From the NCBI GenBank assembly GCA_001604565.1, contig LVBV01000011.1, positions 1-64,000 on the forward strand: a stretch of 64,000 bases of DNA. The letters run 5' to 3'. Made by a program: the position numbers and the translations under genes. The stretch comes from Puniceicoccales bacterium Verruco_01. Lineage in GTDB: Bacteria > Verrucomicrobiota > Verrucomicrobiia > Opitutales > Oceanipulchritudinaceae. Position 1 is the stretch's first letter. Each line of letters begins with the position of its first letter. A model generated the notes under the pieces. It made no database searches and had not been told where the DNA came from. It was given only the letters and a program-made list of their open reading frames with translations. Shown piece by piece: positions 26,977-35,833 of this stretch.

Positions 26977-27687
26977 TCAGCGCGTTTCGATACGTTCGCA
27001 GGAGGGATAATGCACCTTGCGCCGGAGGAGCCACGCCACGCCGAAAAGGTCGTAGATGCCCCGCAGCGCGCGGTCGAAATTCGTGTATTTGGAACTGCCT
27101 TGCGAGCGCGGGCGGTGATTCACGCTCATCTCCTCGATCCGCAACCCCGCCTTGGTGAAGATCGCCGCCATGTAACGGTGCATCCCGTTGAAGGGGACGA
27201 GGTACTCCACCGCCTCGCGTTTGAACATCTTGATGCCGCAGCCCGCATCGTGCACGCCGTCCACAAGGAAGAGCCTGCGGATGCGGTTGGCCGCCTTCGA
27301 GGCGAGGCGTTTGCTCAAAGTATCCCGCCGCTTCGCCCGGCGTCCGTACACCACGTCCGCGCGGCCTGTCCGCAGGATCTCCAGCATCGCGGGGAAGTCC
27401 GCCGGGTCATTCTGCCCGTCGCCATCCATCGTTCCGATGAATTTGCCGCGCGCGAGTCTCAGGCCCGCGTACACCGCCGCGCTCTGGCCGCGATTCGCCC
27501 CCGCCTTCACCGCAACGATACCAGGCACCGAACAAATCGCCGCCCAAGTTCCGTCGCGACTGCCGTCGTCCACGGCCACGACCTCCGCCTCCGGCACACG
27601 GGAGAGCACCTCGCGCAAAACCGGCGCGGCGTTGGCCTCCTCGTTAAAGAAGGGAACGACGATCGAAAGCTCAGTCTGACTGTTCAT
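26977..27687 (-). CDS. DPM-like polyprenyl-phosphate family 2 glycosyltransferase
   Basis: 236-aa GT-A enzyme: LSIVVPFFNEEANAAPVL, VAVDDGSRDGTWAAI, ANRGQSAAVYAGLRLARG, and the metal-binding GTMDGDGQNDPADFP, followed by RAKRRDTL and DAGCGIKMF. It has no C-terminal membrane helices, so it is of the soluble or peripheral DPM1 type. It would move a sugar from a nucleotide donor to polyprenyl phosphate on the inner face of the membrane, supplying the ArnT-like enzyme. The ATG at 27687 overlaps the PAP2 gene end by 17 bases; the longer frame is shadow of that gene. Confidence 0.9.
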   Translation of the reverse strand: MNSQTELSIVVPFFNEEANAAPVLREVLSRVPEAEVVAVDDGSRDGTWAAICSVPGIVAVKAGANRGQSAAVYAGLRLARGKFIGTMDGDGQNDPADFPAMLEILRTGRADVVYGRRAKRRDTLSKRLASKAANRIRRLFLVDGVHDAGCGIKMFKREAVEYLVPFNGMHRYMAAIFTKAGLRIEEMSVNHRPRSQGSSKYTNFDRALRGIYDLFGVAWLLRRKVHYPSCERIETR

Positions 27688-28369
27688 CCGGCACCATCCT
27701 GTCCAAACGAAGAACGCGCGCAAGAACGTATCCGGTGAAATAAACCATTCCGAAAGACCAGATTACGTCACTTGCCCAGTGGGCTCCCTGCGCGATCCTC
27801 GCCGCGCCGACAAAAAGCCCCCATTCGATGCCGAAGGCCAGCCAGAGGAGCGCCGCGCGGCGGTTGTTACCTAGCAGGATGAAATAAGGCGCGACGAAGA
27901 AGAACGCCATCGCCACATGACCGCTCGGGAAGGACTTTTTGCCGGGGGCGTCCTCGCCGATCGCGAGCGGCTCCAGATAGGCGTACGACCCGCCGAATTC
28001 CGCCGTCTCCCTCGGGCGCGGGCGGTTCCAGCCCTCTTTGAAAACAACATTCACAAGCAGCCCCGGCCCGATCGCAAGGAGAAGCAGAAGGAACGCCGCC
28101 CCCCTCCTCCACTTCGCATAGTTCGTTCGGAAAAACCCCGCCACAAGCACCGCGAGAGCCGCCAGCGCCGGTAGAAAACCAATGTGCTGTCCGTAATGGT
28201 AGGCAAAGTCAAAGGGCGCCGTCTCGCCGACCGGCCAGCCGTTCCCGTCGTAAAAGAACCGCGCAAGCCACCGGTCGAGCGGCGTCGTCCACGCGAGAAT
28301 CGTCACAAGCGCCAGCACCGCCGCTGGAACCCACAGCACATACCGCACCCTGTTACCGGACGGGCTCAT
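27671..28369 (-). CDS. PAP2-family membrane phosphatase
   Basis: 232 aa with about six membrane helices. The three phosphatase motifs are present: KEGWNRPRPRE, FPSGHVAMA and ARIAQGAHWASDV, with the catalytic histidines intact. The start at 28369 overlaps the end of the ArnT-like gene (ATGA), giving tight coupling. Related enzymes dephosphorylate undecaprenyl diphosphate, phosphatidylglycerophosphate or lipid A. In this operon recycling of the polyprenyl carrier, or lipid A dephosphorylation before glycosylation, is plausible but not decided. Confidence 0.9.
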   Translation of the reverse strand: MSPSGNRVRYVLWVPAAVLALVTILAWTTPLDRWLARFFYDGNGWPVGETAPFDFAYHYGQHIGFLPALAALAVLVAGFFRTNYAKWRRGAAFLLLLLAIGPGLLVNVVFKEGWNRPRPRETAEFGGSYAYLEPLAIGEDAPGKKSFPSGHVAMAFFFVAPYFILLGNNRRAALLWLAFGIEWGLFVGAARIAQGAHWASDVIWSFGMVYFTGYVLARVLRLDRMVPDEQSD

Positions 28370-29910
28370 CGGGGAGCGTCCTTTCCGCCGATGTAGAAGG
28401 CGCGGTACACGTCCGCCTGAATCTTCCTGCCGTTGCCGACCTCCACGAGCGCCGTGCCCGCAAAAGTGGACCAGCCGAGCGCCGCGCGGAGAATTTCCGG
28501 CACGGGCTCGCTTCCACCGACAACAACCACCGTCACCTCTCCCTGTTCCAGCTCCGCAAAACCGCCCCAGAGTTCGTACTGGCTGTCGATCACGCCGGGT
28601 GAACTCGGCCAGTGGTACACGCGGGGCTGGCCGGGCAGGTAAAAGGCAAGTTCGCTCGCAAAGTACCGGTGCCCGACGACAATCACCGGTGCGTCCACGC
28701 GCGGCAGGGTTGCGCGAATCTTCTGCACTTCTTCGGCAAAACGGTCCCAGCCGCGCAGGCGGGCGTAGGGGTCGTACTTCGCGCCCTCCCCTCCCAAGAG
28801 ATGCACCGCCGCGGGCAGCGAATAGACGAGCGCACTCAGGATGAGTGCCACCCACAGCCCCGGAACGAGCCAGCGCCACAGCCGCCGGTGAAGGGCCGGA
28901 AAGGAATCCTCACGCAGGCAGACGCCCGCGACAAGGACGAGCCCCGCCGGATAAAAGGCCGCCGCCCAGTTCCCATTGATCGACTGACGGAGCGTGAGAA
29001 GAAGGATGACCAGAAGCGGCACCCCGCTGAAGGTCACAAGAAAGCGTTCGCGCGATTGCAGGCGCCTCCAGAAAAACACGCCGCACACTGCCACCGCAAA
29101 CAGGAGAACCACCACGATCGGCGAAACCGCGCCAAGCTGCATGCCGAGAAATCCGCCGAGATTCTTCGGAAACGCCGCAATTCCGTCCCCCTTGAAGTGA
29201 TGCTCGGTGTGCAGGAAGGTGATCCAGCCGTGCCGCGCGTTCCAGAGAAACGTCGGGACAAGAAAGAGATAGGAAAGCCCGAACGCGCCCCAGAGAAGCG
29301 GATTTTTCAAACGGTCACGAGAAGAGCCGAAATCAAAAAGGATGAAAAGAACCGCAAGCGGCGGGAAGAGCCACATCATTTGCTTACTCAGATGTCCGAG
29401 GCCCAGAACGAGCGTCAGGCCCGCCGCCACGGCGATGCGCCGCCCGATGCTCTCCTCGCCACGATCCAGACGATGAAAGAGATACAACGCCGCGCTCCAG
29501 AAAAAGACGAGCGGCGCGTCGATCGTCAGGAGAAGATTGAGGAGCACCGCACCGGGCATCGCCGCCACGAGCGCCCCCGCGAAGAACCCCGCTTTTTCCC
29601 CATACAGTCTGCGTCCGAGAAAAAAGGCGAAGAGCATGCTCCCGCTGCCGAAAAGGACCGCCCACAAGCGCAGGCCGAAAACCGTGTCGCCCCCGAGCCA
29701 TCCGGCCCCGGCCATCATCCACGCGATGAACGGCGGCTTGCTGAAGTAACCCCAGTCGAGCCTACGTCCCCAGTCCCAGTAGTAGGCCTCGTCGCCGACA
29801 AGACCGCACGGGAAGACCGCAAGGTAGGCCAGTCGCAGCGCCGTCACCACCGCAAGGAGGGTGAAAAAGCGCGCCGTCCAATCCGGGGTGCGATTCTCCG
29901 CCGCAGGCAC
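28366..29910 (-). CDS. ArnT-like GT-C (GT39/GT83) glycosyltransferase
   Basis: 514 aa from the chosen start, with about 11-12 membrane helices. The first periplasmic loop contains FPCGLVGDEAYYWDWGRRLDW, the acidic GDEAYYW motif of ArnT-type enzymes, followed by YFSKPPFIAWMM. Such enzymes take a sugar from a polyprenyl-phosphate donor and place it on lipid A or another acceptor on the outer face. The frame is open to a TTG at 30015, but the GTG at 29910 has GGGAG six bases upstream and is preferred; the exact start is uncertain. First gene of the operon leading to PAP2, DPM-like, LAB_N and HDOD genes. Confidence 0.87.
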   Translation of the reverse strand: MPAAENRTPDWTARFFTLLAVVTALRLAYLAVFPCGLVGDEAYYWDWGRRLDWGYFSKPPFIAWMMAGAGWLGGDTVFGLRLWAVLFGSGSMLFAFFLGRRLYGEKAGFFAGALVAAMPGAVLLNLLLTIDAPLVFFWSAALYLFHRLDRGEESIGRRIAVAAGLTLVLGLGHLSKQMMWLFPPLAVLFILFDFGSSRDRLKNPLLWGAFGLSYLFLVPTFLWNARHGWITFLHTEHHFKGDGIAAFPKNLGGFLGMQLGAVSPIVVVLLFAVAVCGVFFWRRLQSRERFLVTFSGVPLLVILLLTLRQSINGNWAAAFYPAGLVLVAGVCLREDSFPALHRRLWRWLVPGLWVALILSALVYSLPAAVHLLGGEGAKYDPYARLRGWDRFAEEVQKIRATLPRVDAPVIVVGHRYFASELAFYLPGQPRVYHWPSSPGVIDSQYELWGGFAELEQGEVTVVVVGGSEPVPEILRAALGWSTFAGTALVEVGNGRKIQADVYRAFYIGGKDAPR

Positions 29911-30031
29911 CGGGTTCTCCCGTATGAAACCGCTGTCGATCACAAAACAGAACTTTGCGGGACCATTGCCACTTTGCAACCGCTTTCCCCTCGACGTTTC
30001 ATTCGGGTCTGTCAACTTCCCATAAAACGCA

Positions 30032-30053
30032 TCAACGAATCACGATACGTTGA
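30032..30053. promoter_or_regulatory. Small inverted repeat upstream of metK
   Basis: TCAACG at 30032-30037 and CGTTGA at 30048-30053 are perfect complements across ten bases, in the roughly 190-bp divergent spacer ahead of metK. It could be an operator or a leader hairpin. No known SAM riboswitch pattern is visible in this short leader. Confidence 0.3.
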
Positions 30054-30098
30054 AGTATTGTCTTGAGTCCCGACAAAAACTTCCGACACTTAAAAGCC

Positions 30099-31277
<1,179 letters not shown>

Positions 31278-31312
31278 CATCTCCCCCGCGATAAACGGAA
31301 ACGATTCAAATC

Positions 31313-32757
<1,445 letters not shown>

Positions 32758-32758
<1 letters not shown>

Positions 32759-32823
32759 CAGGGCGGAACGCCCTGCACCTGCCGATGCGCCTGCGGGCGC
32801 ATCGGGAAGGGCTTTCAGCCCTT
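32758..32823. repeat. Cluster of three consecutive perfect hairpins (REP-like)
   Basis: Three perfect stems follow one another in 66 bases: GCAGGGCG-gaa-CGCCCTGC (32758-32776), CCGATGCGC-CTGCGG-GCGCATCGG (32782-32805) and AAGGGCT-ttc-AGCCCTT (32807-32823). The first touches the ahcY stop codon. None has its own T-tract, so together they look like a REP/BIME-type extragenic element protecting the 3' end, rather than terminators. Confidence 0.7.
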
Positions 32824-32871
32824 ACGGCTGGCTTCGCACGCCTATCCTGAAAAACTCGATTCCTTCAAGGG

Positions 32872-32900
32872 CCCTCCGGTTGATTCCGGAGGGTTCTTTT
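32872..32900 (+). terminator. Rho-independent terminator of metK-ahcY
   Basis: Stem CCCTCCGG / CCGGAGGG with a six-base loop TTGATT, followed by TTCTTTT. Confidence 0.85.
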
Positions 32901-32961
32901 GTCTGCGATCGGCTCAATCCGGCATGGAAAAAAATCGGAAAGGGAAATCACCCAAGAACTC

Positions 32962-32990
32962 TTGACAGAGCCGACGCCAGCGCATTTACT
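32962..32990 (+). promoter_or_regulatory. Sigma-70-type promoter of tRNA-Asn
   Basis: TTGACA, a 17-base spacer and TTTACT, ending 33 bases before the tRNA. The -35 is perfect and the -10 matches four of six consensus bases. Confidence 0.75.
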
Positions 32991-33023
32991 CCGCCTTTCC
33001 CTTTTCGAGGGGAAACCCCAAGT

Positions 33024-33098
33024 TGCTCGGTAGCTCAGTGGCAGAGCAGGTGACTGTTAATCACTTGGTCGCAGGTTCAAATCCTGCCCGAGCAGCCA
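33024..33098 (+). tRNA. tRNA-Asn (anticodon GTT), CCA encoded
   Basis: A complete cloverleaf: acceptor TGCTCGG / CCGAGCA, D-stem GCTC/GAGC, anticodon stem GGTGA / TCACT with loop CTGTTAA, T-stem GCAGG / CCTGC with loop TTCAAAT, discriminator G and encoded CCA. It reads asparagine codons AAC/AAU. A second, broken copy of its 3' part lies 331 bases downstream, beyond a GIY-YIG gene. Confidence 0.97.
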
Positions 33099-33118
33099 TT
33101 TCTCTACACTGGCGGGCC

Positions 33119-33391
33119 ATGTTTCACGTTTACATCCTGCAGAATCCCGAAGGGCGTTTCTATATCGGGCAGACTCAGGACCTCGCCAAGCGCCTTGCGA
33201 GCCATAACCGTACGGATTCCACCGGCGGAAAATACACACGCAAGAACGGCCCGTGGACACTCGTCTGGTCCGAACCCCACCCCACACGTGCCGACGCCAT
33301 GCGCCGCGAGAGGGAAATCAAGAGCTGGAAGTCCGCCGAACGCATCCGCACTCAACTGCTCAGTGGCAGAGTCCCGCCAAGGCGGGATTAA
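33119..33391 (+). CDS. GIY-YIG nuclease-domain protein inserted next to tRNA-Asn
   Basis: 90-aa single-domain nuclease. FHVYILQNPEGRFYIGQT gives the GIY-YIG strands (YIL/YIG), LAKRLASHN the catalytic-arginine helix, and MRREREIKSWKS the acidic helix with the metal-binding glutamate. It is of the small UPF0213/YhbQ type. The start MFHVY begins right at the fold, 20 bases after the tRNA CCA; upstream in-frame codons are just the tRNA. Its last 12 residues (QLLSGRVPPRRD) and stop codon are read from a partial tRNA-Asn copy. The tRNA-flanked layout suggests a mobile or homing passenger, although a DNA-repair-type housekeeping role is possible. Confidence 0.85.
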   Translation: MFHVYILQNPEGRFYIGQTQDLAKRLASHNRTDSTGGKYTRKNGPWTLVWSEPHPTRADAMRREREIKSWKSAERIRTQLLSGRVPPRRD

Positions 33392-33431
33392 TCACTTGGT
33401 CGCAGATTCAAATCCTGCCCGAGCAGCCATT
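33358..33431 (+). pseudogene. Broken tandem copy of tRNA-Asn with palindrome in place of the anticodon arm
   Basis: 33358-33371 repeats the D-arm (14 of 14 bases with 33033-33046), and 33388-33431 repeats the 3' half (43 of 44 bases with 33057-33100, including CCA and two bases beyond). The ten bases between these in the real tRNA are replaced by a perfect 16-base palindrome TCCCGCCAAGGCGGGA (33372-33387). The 5' acceptor strand and the anticodon are lost, and the single change puts an A-C mismatch in the T-stem, so it cannot be a working tRNA. Confidence 0.9.
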
Positions 33432-33633
33432 GAACGCGCGAAACACCGCGGGACAAGAAGATTTCCGGTGTATTTCCATCTTGGAACACGCCATTCCCAT
33501 CTCGTCCGGACGAACGGCGCGGGGCGTGCCATACGCGTTTGCACAATATCTATCGACTTTTTCGCCGACCTATCGTAGCTTTTCCGCGTCATAGGCTTCG
33601 CGCATTGGCATCAACTACAAAATCACAGTCACC

Positions 33634-34653
33634 ATGCGTCACCTTACGGTATTCTTCCTGTTCTGCCTTTCCTCGATCCCGCTCTTTTCCGCCGAGTCGG
33701 TCACAGTCGGCATCATGAAGGAGACCATCAAGGGCAACGGCAAGGTCAACGTCTGTTCCACGCCCTTCGTTCCGTCGGCAACCCAAGTTCTCACCGCCGG
33801 TTCTGTGAGCGGCAACACGGTCACGGTTACGGCTTCGTCCGCCTCGCCAACCGGCATCAGTCCGCTCGGGTCGTATTATGCAGAAATCCTGACTTCCGAC
33901 GGTGTGAAGGAAATTTCTGCAATTTCCGCCGTCTCCTCCACCACCATCACCCTGGCCTCCGCGACGAACGTTCAGGCGGGCGACACGCTCTTCATCCGGC
34001 CCTATCTGACGCTGGATGGCCTGCTTGGGAGCGGTAACACGTTCAACTTCCGCGCTTCCTCGACGGGCAATCCCGCCGTTGCGGACACTGTCATGATTCT
34101 CGACAGCGCCGGCCAGACGTTTTCCTCCTATTTTTACAGCACCTTGACCGGTTTCGTCGGCTGGTACAACGCCACAAGCTTCGAGCCCGCCGGCTCCACG
34201 CGCATTGAGCCGGGCAGCGGCATCATCTTCCGCATGGTCGGCCCCGACGTGACGCTCTACTTCTCCGGCGAGGTTCAGACCTCTCCGGTTGAAACCCGCA
34301 TCAACCACGGGATCAACCTCGTGGGCGTCATGAATCCGCTGGCCGGCAATTACGCGGGAAGGATGCTCACCCTGACCGGTTCCGGCCTTTACAGCGGAAG
34401 CGACAGTGACGGAATCAAACCCTCCGCCGACGGCAATACCGCAATCGCCGACTGGGTTTATCTCTTCAGCCCCGCCAACCAGACACTTGCCACCCACTTC
34501 TACAGCACCTTGACCGATTACGTCGGCTGGTATGACGCCACGAGCTTCCAGACTTCCGGCACTTCCGTCCTCGAAGCCGGGACGGCCTTCTACCTCTTCC
34601 GCAGAGGGCAGGCCTTCTACTGGACGCAGCCCGTGAACTACCTCAACAACTAA
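33634..34653 (+). CDS. Exported TIGR02597-like protein
   Basis: 339 aa with signal peptide MRHLTVFFLFCLSSIPLFSA. The mature part is strand-rich: SVTVGIMKETIKGNGKVNVCSTPF, SVSGNTVTVTASSAS, SSTTITLASATNVQAGDTLFIRPYLTL, then two related blocks with FYSTLTGFVGWYNATSFEP and FYSTLTDYVGWYDATSFQT. This layout resembles the TIGR02597 paralogous family described from Verrucomicrobium. Function unknown; probably surface or periplasmic. It precedes a second exported protein by 18 bases, so the two are likely made together. Confidence 0.8.
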   Translation: MRHLTVFFLFCLSSIPLFSAESVTVGIMKETIKGNGKVNVCSTPFVPSATQVLTAGSVSGNTVTVTASSASPTGISPLGSYYAEILTSDGVKEISAISAVSSTTITLASATNVQAGDTLFIRPYLTLDGLLGSGNTFNFRASSTGNPAVADTVMILDSAGQTFSSYFYSTLTGFVGWYNATSFEPAGSTRIEPGSGIIFRMVGPDVTLYFSGEVQTSPVETRINHGINLVGVMNPLAGNYAGRMLTLTGSGLYSGSDSDGIKPSADGNTAIADWVYLFSPANQTLATHFYSTLTDYVGWYDATSFQTSGTSVLEAGTAFYLFRRGQAFYWTQPVNYLNN

Positions 34654-34671
34654 TTTCCTCCACGAGCCCCA

Positions 34672-35673
34672 ATGAATCTTTCGCGCACCGCAATTCTGTT
34701 TTCAGCAATGCTGGCAGCCACCACCTGCCCGGCGCTGACCGTCGATGTCACCACCGTTGACGGATTTACCAGCAACACATCCGTCAAGGATGCCGCAGGC
34801 ACTGCCATTCCCGCGGGCAACCGCATCATGGTGGGCACCTTCGATACGTCGAGCGCCGCAACGCCCGCCGCCTTCTTCGACGCCAACAAGTCCAATATCG
34901 CGACGCTCATGAGCCATTTCACGAGCGTTTCCAGCCGCGTCACGATGCTCGGCACCTCCGACCGCGACTGGGTCTTCGGCCTGACCTACAATGCTTCCGG
35001 CTCCACGGCGACCAATGCCGGCTGCTTCACCCTTTCCGTGGGTCCGTCGGTTGCGGGAACGGCCCTTGATACCAAGAAGGTGTATCTCGTCGTCTTCAAG
35101 ACGAGCGACAACACGACGAACCTCGGCCCGAACTACTGGAACGTCTCCGAAATCGGCGTGTTCTCCTCCTCCAACTCGGAGTGGGTCTTCAAGAGCGATG
35201 CGACCGATCCGAGCGTCAAGATCACCCTGCGCACCAATCAGATCGACCAGTATTTCCTTTCCACCGGTAGCGCCCTGCACACACTGAATGTCGGCGCAAC
35301 GCACGCCGGAGCCCTCTGGGCGGCGGAAAACGGCAACGCGCTCAGCAAGGCCGGTTCCTGGTACGGCGACGTATGGCCGGTGCAATTCGGCAACGGCTGG
35401 TTCGTGAGCGCGCAGAACGCGGCCTGGCAATACGCCGTGGCCGGTAGCGACGGCATCTGGATCTACGACAGCACGCTCGGCTGGATCTGGACCAAGGAAC
35501 TCTTCTACCCGTATCTCTATCTCTACGACCTCGGCCAGTGGGTCTATTTCTACGGAATCAACAGCGGCGCGCGCTACTACTGCGTGTTCGACTCCGCCCT
35601 CGCGCACTCCCTGCCCCAGTTCCCCTACGCGACCGACGCGCAGTTGTCGCAGATCAGCGTTGGGGCCTTATAG
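34672..35673 (+). CDS. Exported protein with aromatic-rich C-terminal repeats
   Basis: 333 aa. Signal peptide MNLSRTAILFSAMLAATTCPA. The central part is strand-rich with VFGLTYNASGSTATN and KKVYLVVFKTSDNTTN. The C-terminal 80 residues carry Trp/Tyr-rich units (AWQYAVAGSDGIWIYDSTLGWIW; YLYLYDLGQWVYFYG; RYYCVF), a pattern I associate with exported verrucomicrobial proteins, possibly for surface attachment or binding. Expressed with the preceding TIGR02597-like gene and followed by a clear terminator. No enzymatic motif is visible. Confidence 0.75.
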   Translation: MNLSRTAILFSAMLAATTCPALTVDVTTVDGFTSNTSVKDAAGTAIPAGNRIMVGTFDTSSAATPAAFFDANKSNIATLMSHFTSVSSRVTMLGTSDRDWVFGLTYNASGSTATNAGCFTLSVGPSVAGTALDTKKVYLVVFKTSDNTTNLGPNYWNVSEIGVFSSSNSEWVFKSDATDPSVKITLRTNQIDQYFLSTGSALHTLNVGATHAGALWAAENGNALSKAGSWYGDVWPVQFGNGWFVSAQNAAWQYAVAGSDGIWIYDSTLGWIWTKELFYPYLYLYDLGQWVYFYGINSGARYYCVFDSALAHSLPQFPYATDAQLSQISVGAL

Positions 35674-35737
35674 GGAATGTCTTGAAAGACGCTCCCTTCG
35701 GGGAACGGAGCGCTTTCGAGCAATTCAGGACATTTCA
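35674..35737. repeat. Overlapping imperfect inverted repeats after the exported-protein pair
   Basis: The segment CTTGAAAGACGCTCC (35681-35695) can pair with GGAGCGCTTTCGAG (35707-35720), or the overlapping GGAATGTCTTGAA (35674-35686) can pair with TTCAGGACATTTC (35725-35737), 11 of 13. The two structures are mutually exclusive. The left end, starting at the stop codon, resembles the terminal repeat of the element at 22937-23100. Confidence 0.5.
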
Positions 35738-35749
35738 TTCATCTTGTGA

Positions 35750-35777
35750 CAAGACTCCGGAAACGGAGCCTTGTTTT
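35750..35777 (+). terminator. Rho-independent terminator after exported-protein pair
   Basis: Stem CAAGACTCCG / CGGAGCCTTG with one mismatch and a GAAA tetraloop, followed by six T residues. Confidence 0.88.
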
Positions 35778-35833
35778 TTGTACGAAAGACGGAGAGGCCC
35801 GGGAAGTGCGTGGGAAAATGACTTTCAGGTCTG

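Noticed and set aside
28612-30066. 484-codon plus-strand frame opposite the ArnT-like gene
   Set aside because: Lys/Arg/Glu-rich antisense of a membrane protein gene; typical artefact.
30016-30098. SAM riboswitch upstream of metK
   Set aside because: The leader is short and shows only a six-base inverted repeat; none of the known SAM riboswitch cores can be recognised.
33358-33431. Second functional tRNA-Asn
   Set aside because: Lacks the 5' acceptor strand and the anticodon and has a broken T-stem; recorded as a pseudogene fragment.
33101-33431. Integrase-type genomic island at tRNA-Asn
   Set aside because: Only 331 bases lie between the repeats and no integrase gene is present; the GIY-YIG passenger is the only content.
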